Source of the DNA: Streptomyces durocortorensis
Lineage (GTDB): Bacteria; Actinomycetota; Actinomycetes; Streptomycetales; Streptomycetaceae
Reading direction: 5' to 3'
DNA: 64,000 bases
Assembly: GCF_031760065.1 (NCBI RefSeq)
Contig: NZ_CP134500.1
Location: 1,488,001 to 1,552,000 of the forward strand
Shown here: piece by piece, positions 56,427 through 64,000 of the stretch
Layout: each line of letters starts with the position of its first letter
Numbering within the stretch: the first letter of the stretch is position 1
Translations under genes and position numbers: made by a program
The notes under the pieces: model-generated
What the model was told of the DNA's origin: nothing
Database searches by the model: none
What the model saw: only the letters and a program-made list of their open reading frames with translations

Positions 56427-56472
56427 GGCAAAGGGCCGGGCCCCGGGAAATCCCGGGGCCCGGCCCTTTGCC
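56427..56472. terminator. Long perfect hairpin terminator after divIVA
   Basis: A 22-base perfect inverted repeat (arms 56427-56448 and 56451-56472, core GGGCCGGGCCCCGGG) with a minimal AA centre, 36 bases past the divIVA stop on the minus strand. It is the strongest hairpin in the window and probably acts in both directions. Confidence 0.88.
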
Positions 56473-56507
56473 TGCCGACGGCTACGCGCTCAGCGAGCGC
56501 GCACCGC

Positions 56508-57662
56508 TCAGTTGTCGTCCTCGTCGATCAGAAACCCGCGCATCGGCGACGGCGCCTGCTGCATCGGCTGCGGCGCCTGCGGCCGCACCGGTGCCATCGG
56601 CTGCGTCATCGCGGGCGACATCTGCTGCTGCCCGCCGTAGGACGGCGCACTGCCCATGGACTGGCCGCCACCCATCTGCTGGCCGCCATGGCCACCGTGG
56701 TTGGAGCCGCCCATGGAGTGACCCATCGCGCCCGCACCGGCCGGGGCCAGCGAGGGGGACGGCGGCAGCGAAGCGGTCGCCGGGGTCCGCGGCGGGGCGA
56801 GCGAGTCGTCCGCCTGGGTCTCCAGCTGACGCAGCTGGCTCTCCAGGTACGACTTCAGCCGCGTGCGGTACTCGCGCTCGAAGCCGCGCAGGTCCTCGAC
56901 CTTGCGCTCCAGCGTCGCGCGGGCCGACTCCAGCGAGCCCATCGCCACACGGTGCTTCTCCTGCGCGTCCCGCTCCAGGGCGTCGGCCTTGGCGCGCGCG
57001 TCGCGCTCCAGGCCCTCGGCACGGCTGCGCGCCTCGCCGACGATCTTGTTGGCCTCGGATCGGGCCTCCGCGATCGCCTGGTCGGCGGTCTGCTGCGCGA
57101 GCGAGAGGACACGGGCGGCGCTGTCGCCACCGGGGCCCTGACCCTGCTGCTGCATCTGCGGCTGCTGCATCTGCTGCATCTGCTGCTGGGGGTTGTGACC
57201 CATCGGACCGCCCATGGGGCCACCCATGGGACCGCCCTGCATCTGGCCGGGGCCGTGCGGGCCCTGCTGACCGGGGCCGTGGCCGCCCTGGGGGCCGTGG
57301 CCGCTGGGACCTGCGGGCAGCTGCGGCGCGCCGCCGGGCAGCTGGGGCGGACCCATCTGCGGGGGCTGCTGCTGCTGCGGCGGTCCGGATATGGCGGCGG
57401 GAACGGGCGCGCCCGGGCGATCCTGCTGTTCCGGCGGCTTGCGCATACCCTGCTGCTGTTGCTGCTGTTGCTGCTGGTTCTGCGCGGCGGCGCGCGTCGC
57501 AGCGGCCAGCTTGGCGCGCAGGTCCTCGTTCTCACGGAGCAGACGGGTCAGCTCCGATTCGACCTCGTCGAGAAAGGCATCGACCTCGTCCTCGTCATAG
57601 CCTTCTCGGAGGCGGACGGTCGTGAACTGCTTGTTCCGCACGTCCTCGGGGGTCAACGGCAT
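56508..57662 (-). CDS. divIVA: Polar growth determinant DivIVA (Wag31-like)
   Basis: DivIVA marks the hyphal tip and directs polar wall growth and branching in Streptomyces; it is essential there. The 384-residue protein has the conserved N-terminal membrane-targeting domain ([47 protein letters not shown], ~1-55). A long Gln/Pro/Gly/Met-rich linker (~70-195, including a run of nine Gln) follows, then a coiled coil ([58 protein letters not shown]...), and finally a second Gly/Met/Gln-rich tail ending [13 protein letters not shown] 57662 is chosen because the family starts MPLTPEDV. Confidence 0.96.
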   Translation of the reverse strand: MPLTPEDVRNKQFTTVRLREGYDEDEVDAFLDEVESELTRLLRENEDLRAKLAAATRAAAQNQQQQQQQQQGMRKPPEQQDRPGAPVPAAISGPPQQQQPPQMGPPQLPGGAPQLPAGPSGHGPQGGHGPGQQGPHGPGQMQGGPMGGPMGGPMGHNPQQQMQQMQQPQMQQQGQGPGGDSAARVLSLAQQTADQAIAEARSEANKIVGEARSRAEGLERDARAKADALERDAQEKHRVAMGSLESARATLERKVEDLRGFEREYRTRLKSYLESQLRQLETQADDSLAPPRTPATASLPPSPSLAPAGAGAMGHSMGGSNHGGHGGQQMGGGQSMGSAPSYGGQQQMSPAMTQPMAPVRPQAPQPMQQAPSPMRGFLIDEDDN

Positions 57663-57711
57663 CTCTTCTTCACCTCTACGTAGTCGTCGGCAGTCGGCAA
57701 GACCGTATCGC

Positions 57712-57996
57712 TCACAACCTGACCACAACGCTGATCAGGATGTAGACGATGATCATCAGAACGAAGAAGGACAGGTCGAGTGCCACGCCCCCGAGACGCA
57801 GCGGCGGGATGAACCGCCGCAGAAGCTTGAGCGGTGGATCGGTGACAGTGTAGGTGGCCTCAAGTACGACCACCATCGCCTTGCCGGGTTGCCATGAACG
57901 TGCGAACTGGAAGACGTAGTCCATGACCAGCCGGAAGATCAGCACGATGAGGAAACACATCAGCGCGATATAGACCACATCCAGTGCGACGCCCAT
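57712..57996 (-). CDS. YggT/YlmG-family membrane protein
   Basis: A 94-residue YggT protein with two membrane helices ([23 protein letters not shown] and [20 protein letters not shown]) and the family loop [23 protein letters not shown]. YlmG relatives sit next to sepF in many Gram-positives and are linked to division or envelope placement of proteins; the precise function is unclear. The gap to sepF is 91 bases, same strand. Confidence 0.92.
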   Translation of the reverse strand: MGVALDVVYIALMCFLIVLIFRLVMDYVFQFARSWQPGKAMVVVLEATYTVTDPPLKLLRRFIPPLRLGGVALDLSFFVLMIIVYILISVVVRL

Positions 57997-58087
57997 GTCC
58001 CGCGCTTCCCTCTCCCCTGGCTCTCGTAGCTCCGGCCGGGTGGCCGGTTTCCGGCCTTGCGGCCGGGTCGTTCCCGGTGTCGTGTTC

Positions 58088-58729
58088 TCAGCTCTGGTTG
58101 AAGAATCCGCCCTCTGCGATGCGGGCCTTGTCCTCCGCCGTGACATCGACGTTAGCAGGCGACAACAGGAACACCTTCTGCGTCACGCGTTCAATGCTGC
58201 CATGGAGACCGAAGACGAGTCCTGCGGCAAAGTCGACAAGTCGCTTCGCATCCGTATCGTCCATCTCCGTGAGATTCATGATCACCGGAGTGCCTTCACG
58301 GAAGTGTTCCCCGATGGTACGGGCCTCGTTGTAGGTCCTGGGGTGCAGCGTGGTGATGCGGTACGGCTCCCGCTCGGACACGACCTTGGGCATGATCACC
58401 GGTGCGTTCTTCTCCAGACTCGGACGTTCGGGTGTGATGGATGCCACGGGGGCGATTCGGGCGGGTCGCCCGCTTTCCGCGGGGAGCTGAACCGGCTCGC
58501 GCTGAGCGGGCGGCTGTACTACTCGTACCGGTTCGTCCCTTTCGCGCTCCCGCTCGCGATCGCGCTCACGGTCCCGCTCCACCTGGTGGGGGGGCTGGTG
58601 CCGGCGCCGGTCGCGCTCGGGCTCCGGCTCAGGTTCGAATTCGTCATCGGGGTCGAACCCCGGACCGTCGTACCCATCGTCCTCCACGAGGCCGAGGTAG
58701 ACCGCCATCTTGCGCATCGCGCCGGCCAT
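58088..58729 (-). CDS. sepF: Cell division protein SepF
   Basis: SepF binds the membrane and FtsZ and anchors the Z-ring in bacteria that lack FtsA, as here. The 213-residue protein starts with the amphipathic membrane-binding helix [19 protein letters not shown] long Arg/Glu-rich charged linker (~25-110) leads to the SepF domain ([74 protein letters not shown]). ATG 58729 fits this start; an in-frame start at 58822 would add 31 unlike residues. Confidence 0.95.
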   Translation of the reverse strand: MAGAMRKMAVYLGLVEDDGYDGPGFDPDDEFEPEPEPERDRRRHQPPHQVERDRERDRERERERDEPVRVVQPPAQREPVQLPAESGRPARIAPVASITPERPSLEKNAPVIMPKVVSEREPYRITTLHPRTYNEARTIGEHFREGTPVIMNLTEMDDTDAKRLVDFAAGLVFGLHGSIERVTQKVFLLSPANVDVTAEDKARIAEGGFFNQS

Positions 58730-58855
58730 GCTCCGAGTCCTCCGCTCTGTGGTGGATCGGCATTCGTCACCAAGTGCCCGCGATCCACTGTGGTCTGCCC
58801 CGTTTTGTGTGGGAATGACCATATTTTCTGCTGTGGTCCGACTTGCTTCGCGACG

Positions 58856-59575
58856 TTACCCGAGCCGGGGTCGGTCTCCGAGTACCGCCGTACCGACGCG
58901 TACATGTGTCGCTCCGGCCGCCACCGCGTCCTCCAAGTCCCCGCTCATACCTGCGGAGACCATGTTCGCAGCCGGACGGGCGACGCGCAGGCGGGATGAG
59001 ATTTCCATCAGCCGGTCGAAAGCGGCCCGTTGCCGTCCCGCAAACGGTCCGGCCAGCGGCGCCACGGTCATCAGACCGTCGAGCCGGAGTCCGTCGGCCG
59101 CGTCCACCGCGGCCGCCAACTCCTCGACCCCGTCAGGCGCGACCCCACCGCGCTCACCGCGCTCACCGCTCCCGGCGTCCAGGGCGACCTGGATGAGGCA
59201 GCCGAGCTCGCGGTCCGCGCGGACCGCGGCGGCCGAGAGGGCGGTGACCAGCTTGGCCCGGTCCACCGACTGCACGACATCGGCATAACTCGTCACAGAC
59301 CGAACCTTGTTCGTCTGCAACTGTCCGACAAAGTGCCATGTCAGAGAAAGATCCGCACAAGCGGTGGCTTTGGGCGCCGCGTCCTGGTCACGATTCTCCG
59401 CGACATGGCGCACACCGAGTTCGTGCAGGATCCGCACATCGCTCGCGGGGTAGGTCTTGGTGACCACGATCAGGGTCACATCCTCGCGCTTGCGACCGGC
59501 CGCGGCGCAGGCGGAGGAGATCCTTTCCTCCACCTGTGCGAGATTCGCCGCGAGTTGAGCCTTACGGTCCGTCAT
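58856..59575 (-). CDS. YggS-family PLP homeostasis protein
   Basis: A 239-residue fold-type III PLP-binding protein (YggS/PLPBP) that controls vitamin B6 pools and has no known catalytic role. The PLP lysine is Lys40 in LIVVTKTYPASDV. Further blocks are HVAENRDQDAAPKA (family: GENRVQE), WHFVGQLQTNKVRS and LDGLMTVAPL, with NMVSAGMSGDLEDAVAAGATHVRVGTAVLG at the phosphate site. Its start lies three bases past the YfiH stop, a typical position in the sepF-ftsZ cluster. Confidence 0.93.
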   Translation of the reverse strand: MTDRKAQLAANLAQVEERISSACAAAGRKREDVTLIVVTKTYPASDVRILHELGVRHVAENRDQDAAPKATACADLSLTWHFVGQLQTNKVRSVTSYADVVQSVDRAKLVTALSAAAVRADRELGCLIQVALDAGSGERGERGGVAPDGVEELAAAVDAADGLRLDGLMTVAPLAGPFAGRQRAAFDRLMEISSRLRVARPAANMVSAGMSGDLEDAVAAGATHVRVGTAVLGDRPRLG

Positions 59576-59578
59576 GCC

Positions 59579-60322
59579 CTATCCGCCCAACCAGACATAT
59601 CCGGCGAGCCGCCCGGTGGTGCGGTCGCGGCGGTACGAGAAGTGGTCGCCCGATTCCCGGGTGCAGACCGGCGAACGGTGCCGGTCGGTCACGCCGAAAG
59701 CGGCGAGCTGGGCGTGCACTCCGCCGGTGACATCCACCGCCGGGGTCCCCCAGCTGGTCTCGGACCAGGTGCCGGGAACGGCTTCCGCGATCTCGGCCCG
59801 CATCTCCGCCGGGACTTCGTAGCACCGTCCGCAGACGGCCGGTCCGGTGTGCGCGGTGATCCGGGCGGGTTGTGCGCCCAGCGCGACCATGACCTCGACC
59901 GCCGCCGGCACGATTCCGGCGACCAGTCCCGGCCGCCCGGCGTGCGCCGCTCCGACGACTCCGGCGACCGGGTCGGCGAGCAGTACGGGGGTGCAGTCGG
60001 CGGTGAGCACCGCGAGCGGCAGTCCGCGCCGGGCGGTCACCACCGCGTCCACCGCCGGAATCTCCGTGTCCGCACCCCAGGGCCCGTCCACCACCGCGAC
60101 ATCCCGGCCGTGCACCTGGTTCATCCAGACGACCGAGGCCGGGTCGATGCCGAGGTCGCGGGCGGCGCGCTCGCGGTTCGCGCCGACGGCGGCGGGGTCG
60201 TCGCCGACCGCGCCGCCGAGGTTGAGCTCCTCGTACGGAGCGGCGCTCACTCCGCCCCACCGATCGGTGAAGGCGAAATGAGCGCTGCCCGTGACGGGTT
60301 CTGCCCGATGCTGACCTATCAC
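59579..60322 (-). CDS. YfiH/PgeF-family protein (multicopper-oxidase-like, purine nucleoside or peptidoglycan editing)
   Basis: A 247-residue YfiH (laccase-domain) protein. Metal/active-site blocks are [47 protein letters not shown] and [17 protein letters not shown] (His and Cys ligands). Family members have been reported as purine nucleoside phosphorylase/adenosine deaminase-like enzymes and as peptidoglycan-editing factors; which applies here is open. The GTG start overlaps the ftsZ stop (GTGA), so it is translated right after FtsZ. Confidence 0.92.
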   Translation of the reverse strand: MIGQHRAEPVTGSAHFAFTDRWGGVSAAPYEELNLGGAVGDDPAAVGANRERAARDLGIDPASVVWMNQVHGRDVAVVDGPWGADTEIPAVDAVVTARRGLPLAVLTADCTPVLLADPVAGVVGAAHAGRPGLVAGIVPAAVEVMVALGAQPARITAHTGPAVCGRCYEVPAEMRAEIAEAVPGTWSETSWGTPAVDVTGGVHAQLAAFGVTDRHRSPVCTRESGDHFSYRRDRTTGRLAGYVWLGG

Positions 60323-61542
60323 TTCAAGAAGTCCGGAACATCCAGCTCTTCGGCCTGGGCGTCCTGGTAGGGACGGGCCGGCGGGACGTGCGGCGGAGAG
60401 ACCGGCGGAAGCGTGCTCTCGCTCGAAGCCGACGCGGGGGCGGGCTCGGCCGGGGCCGGGCTCTCCTCGCGCGGGGGTACGGAACCGAGTCCGCCCGTCG
60501 GCCGCACGGACTCGGCGGAGGACCTGGCCGGAGCGGCCGGCTCCTCGCGCTTGTTGGAGTTCGCGCCGAGGACGTTCTCGCGGCGGGCCGGCGGCTGTCC
60601 GCCGTCGAAACCCGCGGCGATCACGGTGACCCGCACCTCGTCGCCCAGGGCGTCGTCGATGACGGCGCCGAAGATGATGTTGGCCTCGGGGTGGGCCGCC
60701 TCGCTCACCAGCTGGGCGGCCTCGTTGATCTCGAAGAGACCGAGGTCGCTGCCGCCGGAGATGGAGAGCAGGACACCGCGGGCGCCGTCGATGGACGCCT
60801 CCAGGAGCGGCGAGGAGATCGCCATCTCCGCCGCCGCGACCGCACGGTCGTCGCCGCGCGCCGAGCCGATGCCCATGAGCGCCGATCCGGCCTCGGACAT
60901 GACCGACTTGACGTCGGCGAAGTCGAGGTTGATCAGACCCGGCGTGGTGATGAGGTCGGTGATGCCCTGGACACCCGAGAGCAGCACCTGGTCGGCCGAC
61001 TTGAACGCGTCGAGCACGCTGACCTGGCGGTCCGAGATGGACAGCAGGCGGTCGTTGGGGATGACGATGAGGGTGTCGACCTCTTCGCGGAGCTCGGCGA
61101 TGCCGTCCTCCGCCTGGTTCGCGCGTCGCCGGCCCTCGAAGGTGAACGGGCGGGTGACCACACCGATCGTCAGGGCGCCCAGCGAGCGAGCGATGTTGGC
61201 GACGACAGGTGCGCCGCCGGTGCCGGTGCCGCCGCCTTCTCCGGCGGTGACGAAGACCATGTCGGCCCCCTTGAGGACCTCCTCGATCTCCTCACGGTGG
61301 TCCTCTGCCGCCTTGCGACCGACGGCCGGGTTCGCCCCGGCGCCGAGGCCACGGGTGAGTTCGCGGCCGACGTCGAGCTTGACGTCGGCGTCGCTCATCA
61401 ACAGGGCCTGTGCATCCGTGTTGATCGCGATGAACTCAACGCCCTTGAGGCCGACCTCGATCATTCGGTTGATGGCATTGACACCACCGCCGCCGACACC
61501 GATGACCTTGATGACTGCGAGGTAGTTCTGCGGTGCTGCCAC
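60319..61542 (-). CDS. ftsZ: Cell division protein FtsZ
   Basis: FtsZ is the tubulin-like GTPase that forms the division ring; in Streptomyces it makes ladders during sporulation. The 407-residue protein has the N-terminal [26 protein letters not shown]. The GTP signature GGGTGTG is at 103-109, then the T7 loop region ([24 protein letters not shown]) with its conserved Asp. An acidic Pro/Ala-rich linker leads to the C-terminal partner peptide LDVPDFLK, bound by SepF. GTG 61542 has GAGAGG eight bases upstream; the frame beyond is not coding-like. Confidence 0.98.
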   Translation of the reverse strand: MAAPQNYLAVIKVIGVGGGGVNAINRMIEVGLKGVEFIAINTDAQALLMSDADVKLDVGRELTRGLGAGANPAVGRKAAEDHREEIEEVLKGADMVFVTAGEGGGTGTGGAPVVANIARSLGALTIGVVTRPFTFEGRRRANQAEDGIAELREEVDTLIVIPNDRLLSISDRQVSVLDAFKSADQVLLSGVQGITDLITTPGLINLDFADVKSVMSEAGSALMGIGSARGDDRAVAAAEMAISSPLLEASIDGARGVLLSISGGSDLGLFEINEAAQLVSEAAHPEANIIFGAVIDDALGDEVRVTVIAAGFDGGQPPARRENVLGANSNKREEPAAPARSSAESVRPTGGLGSVPPREESPAPAEPAPASASSESTLPPVSPPHVPPARPYQDAQAEELDVPDFLK

Positions 61543-61818
61543 GTCGAAGGCCTCTCGCCTCGAGTTACGTGTCGTCGCTCTGCGGTGGCCCCGCGGCGAC
61601 GACTGATGTCGATGGGGACGGTCCGAACGCCGACCCAAACCCTAACGTTGAAGTTTAGGGTTACCAGTGTGTCTGCTTCCTGGACTCTTCCGAACAGGAC
61701 ACTAAGTCGACAAGTGGCGCACGTTCAACGAACACGCCGAACCTCCCGTTTTTCTTTTCACCCTATGTGATCACCCGTAGCGCTGACCAACCAGGGTGCT
61801 GGCCAGCACAAATGCCCG
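61543..61818 (-). promoter_or_regulatory. ftsZ upstream regulatory region
   Basis: A 276-base AT-richer spacer between ftsQ and ftsZ. It holds an inverted repeat AACCCTAA-n9-TTAGGGTT (61638-61662). GACAC, the core that WhiA recognises, occurs on the plus strand at 61698-61702 and on the minus strand at 61669-61673. A GTGATCAC palindrome at 61768-61775 is close to the BldD pattern AGTGA...TCACC. In other streptomycetes ftsZ has several promoters and is controlled by WhiA/WhiB and BldD; the assignment of these sites is inference. Confidence 0.55.
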
Positions 61819-62613
61819 TCAACTCGCTGATACCGCCGGGGCGCTCGGAGCGCTTACGTCGAAGTGTCCCGCTTTGGGGGCGGCTTTCATGAGCGCGGTG
61901 AGAACACGTGCCTTCACCGGCCCGCCCTCGCCGCTGCCCCAGGTCACCACACGATCCCGGGTCAGCCGCAAGGAGATCGCGTCGTACGAGATGACCCGTA
62001 CGGCTTCGGTATCCTTGGCGACGCCCGCGGGAAGGTCTCCGGCGACCCGTACCGCTTCCCGCAGCAGACGGTCGTCACCGAAACGGCGAAGGCTCGCGGA
62101 GGGGGCGGGGGCCAGCTCCAGCAGGGGCACACCCTTCGGCGCCTTGTCCACGGTGGCGAAGCGGACGCCCTTCGCGTCCACTTCCACGAACTTCCCGCCC
62201 TTCTCGACCAGCAGGACCGGCTTCCGTTCCGTCACCTTAAGGCTGATGCCGTGGGGCCAGGAACGAGCGACATCCACTGTGTCGATACGAGGCAACCTCT
62301 GGCGCAACCTGCTCTCCATGGCGTCGGTGTCCACGGAGACCAGCGGGGCGCCCAGCGGTACGGCCGCCACCGCTTCCACCTCTGCGCGGGTGAGCACCTC
62401 GACGCCGCTCGTACGGACGCGTTCGACGCGCAGCCAGGAGGAGCCGTAGAGCACCCAGATCACGAACGCGGTGAGCAGGGCCGCCGTGAGGGTGATCAGG
62501 ATCAGCAGCGTACGGCGGCTGATCCCGCGCCCCTCGGGGCCGGTCCGCGGCGGGCGGGCGGGGGTGTCCGCCCGCTCGGGGGCGCCGCGCTGGGCGGTCG
62601 TCGGTCCGGCCAC
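61819..62613 (-). CDS. ftsQ: Cell division protein FtsQ
   Basis: FtsQ is the bitopic division protein that links the ring to septal synthesis as part of the FtsQ-DivIC-FtsL group. The 264-residue protein has a Pro/Arg-rich cytoplasmic tail, one membrane helix (LLILITLTAALLTAFVIWVLYG, ~35-57), then the POTRA domain (LRVERVRTSGVEVLTRAEVEAVAAVPLGAPLVSVDTDAMESRLRQRLPRIDTVDVARSWPHGISLKVTERKPVLLV) and the FtsQ domain. GTG 62613 has GAAGGAG upstream. The order murG-ftsQ-ftsZ is the usual actinobacterial dcw end. Confidence 0.95.
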   Translation of the reverse strand: MAGPTTAQRGAPERADTPARPPRTGPEGRGISRRTLLILITLTAALLTAFVIWVLYGSSWLRVERVRTSGVEVLTRAEVEAVAAVPLGAPLVSVDTDAMESRLRQRLPRIDTVDVARSWPHGISLKVTERKPVLLVEKGGKFVEVDAKGVRFATVDKAPKGVPLLELAPAPSASLRRFGDDRLLREAVRVAGDLPAGVAKDTEAVRVISYDAISLRLTRDRVVTWGSGEGGPVKARVLTALMKAAPKAGHFDVSAPSAPAVSAS

Positions 62614-62675
62614 GCTCGCTCCTTCGCCGGGCCCGGGGCGTGTGCCCCGGGCCCGAACCGCCTCGCGCCGCACGC

Positions 62676-63764
62676 CTAGCGGCGTGCGGCGATCGCTTCG
62701 TACACCATGCCGACGAGCAGGTCGTCGGCGTCGCGCCGGCCGAACTCCGCGGCCGCACGGGACATTTCGTACAGCCGGTGGGGGTCCGACAGCACCGGCA
62801 GGACGTTGGCCTGCACCCACTCCGGGGTGAGCGCCGCGTCGTCGACCAGCAGGCCGCCGCCGGCGTTGACCACCGGCTGGGCGTTGAGCCGCTGTTCGCC
62901 GTTGCCGATGGGCAGCGGGACGTAGGCGGCGGGGAGCCCGACGGCGGAGAGTTCGGCGACGGTCATCGCGCCCGCACGGCAGAGCATCATGTCGGCCGCG
63001 GCGTACGCGAGGTCCATCCGGTCCACGTACGGTACCGGGATGTACGGCGGCATCCCGGGCATGTTGTCGATACGCGGCAATTCGTTCTTCGGGCCGACCA
63101 CATGCAGGATCTGGATCCCGGAGCGCTGGAGCAACGGCGCGACCCGCTGGACGACCTCGTTGAGGTGGCGGGCGCCCTGCGAGCCGCCGGAGACCAGCAG
63201 CGTCGGCAGGTTGGGGTCGAGGCCGAAGGAGGCGCGGGCCTCCGGGCGGACCCGGGCGCGGTCCAGGGTGGCGATGGTGCGGCGCAGCGGGATGCCGATG
63301 TAGCGGGCGCCGCGCAGTTTGCTGTCCGGCGTGGATACGGCGACCCCGTGGGCGTACCGCGAGCCGATCTTGTTGGCCAGGCCCGGGCGGGCGTTGGCCT
63401 CGTGGACGACGATGGGCACGCCGACCCGCTTGGCCGCGAGGTAGCCGGGCAGGGCGACATAGCCGCCGAAGCCGACCACGCAGTCCGCCTTGGTGCGCTC
63501 CAGGACCTGCTCGGCCGCCTTGATGGTGCCGCGCAGCCGGCCCGGGACGGTGATCAGTTCGGGCGTGGGCTTGCGGGGCAGCGGGACGGCGGGGATGAGC
63601 GCCAGCTCGTATCCCCGCTCGGGTACGAGCCTGGTCTCCAGTCCGCGTTCCGTGCCGAGGGCAGTGATTCCCACGGTCGGGTCCTGCCTGCGCAGGGCGT
63701 CTGCGAGGGCAAGCGCGGGCTCGATGTGTCCGGCGGTCCCCCCGCCGGCGAGTACGACATGCAC
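62676..63764 (-). CDS. murG: UDP-GlcNAc:lipid I N-acetylglucosaminyltransferase
   Basis: MurG adds GlcNAc to lipid I on the inner membrane face to make lipid II. It is 362 residues, a GT-B fold, with the N-terminal G-loop [22 protein letters not shown] (~3-24), [40 protein letters not shown], the second G-loop [17 protein letters not shown], and the UDP-GlcNAc site [34 protein letters not shown]. The GTG start comes six bases after the ftsW stop. Confidence 0.97.
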   Translation of the reverse strand: MHVVLAGGGTAGHIEPALALADALRRQDPTVGITALGTERGLETRLVPERGYELALIPAVPLPRKPTPELITVPGRLRGTIKAAEQVLERTKADCVVGFGGYVALPGYLAAKRVGVPIVVHEANARPGLANKIGSRYAHGVAVSTPDSKLRGARYIGIPLRRTIATLDRARVRPEARASFGLDPNLPTLLVSGGSQGARHLNEVVQRVAPLLQRSGIQILHVVGPKNELPRIDNMPGMPPYIPVPYVDRMDLAYAAADMMLCRAGAMTVAELSAVGLPAAYVPLPIGNGEQRLNAQPVVNAGGGLLVDDAALTPEWVQANVLPVLSDPHRLYEMSRAAAEFGRRDADDLLVGMVYEAIAARR

Positions 63765-63770
63765 CGAAAT

Positions 63771-64000
63771 TCACCGCTCTCCGGACGGACGCTTCTTGAC
63801 GCGCCGTCTCATCGTCTTCCATCTCACCCCGGGCTTCCGCATGGCCAGGGCCGCCTTCGCGGCGGGATCCTCCCGCGCGAAGGCGATCATCAGCCCGACC
63901 GCGAACATCGTCGGCAGCAGAGCCGATCTCCCGTAGGAGAACAGCGGGAGCGGGACCCCGGCGATCGGCAACAGGCCGAGCACCGCACCGATGTTGATCA
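63771..64000 (-). CDS. ftsW: FtsW, C-terminal part (partial)
   Basis: Only the last ~76 codons are in the window. NIGAVLGLLPIAGVPLPLFSYGRSALLPTMFAVGLMIAFAR is the conserved end of FtsW/RodA proteins, the SEDS glycosyltransferases that polymerise lipid II. A basic cytoplasmic tail follows (RWKTMRRRVKKRPSGER). The usual FSYGGSS motif reads FSYGRSA here. Its position before murG fits FtsW rather than RodA. The gene runs off the right edge. Confidence 0.92.
   Translation of the reverse strand, partial: INIGAVLGLLPIAGVPLPLFSYGRSALLPTMFAVGLMIAFAREDPAAKAALAMRKPGVRWKTMRRRVKKRPSGER

Noticed and set aside
58630..58645. GGTTCGAATTC as part of a tRNA gene
   Set aside because: It lies inside sepF, encoding part of the acidic linker, and has no flanking acceptor stem.

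Overview
The window is a piece of a Streptomyces chromosome, on several grounds. Base composition is very GC-rich with a strong G/C bias at third codon positions, GTG starts are common, and 4-nt ATGA/GTGA stop-start overlaps are frequent. Hallmark actinobacterial genes are present: DivIVA with Gln/Gly-rich linkers, SepF, a DnaE1-type polymerase, PriA in place of HisA plus TrpF, a TrpM-like small protein, and an ileS translational T-box. From memory the gene order (gltB ... lgt ... trp ... his ... dnaE ... phoD ... ileS ... divIVA ... ftsZ-ftsQ-murG-ftsW) follows the conserved core of the S. coelicolor chromosome. No insertion sequence, prophage, CRISPR array, tRNA or rRNA gene was seen.

Layout. 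1-2.7 kb: 5' part of gltB (glutamate synthase large subunit) with a GlnR-like box in its leader, then a VIT1-family membrane transporter. 2.9-10.7 kb: a translationally coupled seven-gene operon with four different ADP-ribosylglycohydrolase-family proteins, a ribokinase-type PfkB kinase, a class III CoA-transferase and a CitE-like CoA-ester lyase. It reads as an uncharacterised catabolic or salvage pathway and is the most interesting part of the window. 10.7-19.8 kb (minus strand): lgt, a membrane-anchored DsbA-like protein, trpA-trpB-trpM-trpC, small membrane proteins, trpE and hisI. 19.8-22.3 kb: a TIGR03085 protein, a truncated MFS fragment and a PucR-type regulator. 22.5-28.3 kb (minus): a compact his operon hisD-hisC-hisB-(small membrane protein)-hisH-priA-ridA-hisF.

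28.4-37.5 kb: a beta-helix-like membrane protein, a hypothetical, a Lon-substrate-binding-domain protein, a YbaK deacylase, then (minus) a membrane protein, an ABC exporter pair and a NYN-domain protein, and a 59-aa hydrophilic protein. 37.5-49.5 kb: dnaE, a DUF2252 protein, a second DsbA-like protein, a Tat-exported PhoD phosphatase, a dienelactone hydrolase, an MscS channel and a Na+/H+ antiporter. 49.6-56.2 kb: GNAT-rluD-lspA, a DksA-like protein with a histone-H1-like tail, and ileS under T-box control. 56.5-64 kb (minus): the division and cell-wall cluster divIVA, yggT, sepF, yggS, yfiH, ftsZ, ftsQ, murG and the 3' end of ftsW.

How the genes work together. The trp and his blocks share PriA, whose dual isomerase activity explains why there is no trpF here; trpD and trpG must lie elsewhere. 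Lgt and LspA are the first and second enzymes of lipoprotein maturation. The dcw genes supply the Z-ring (FtsZ, SepF), septal synthesis (FtsQ, MurG, FtsW) and polar growth (DivIVA). Intergenic DNA holds several near-perfect terminator hairpins, two copies of a dispersed Streptomyces-type intergenic repeat, and several candidate operators. All functional calls are by reading motifs and context; no database search was run.
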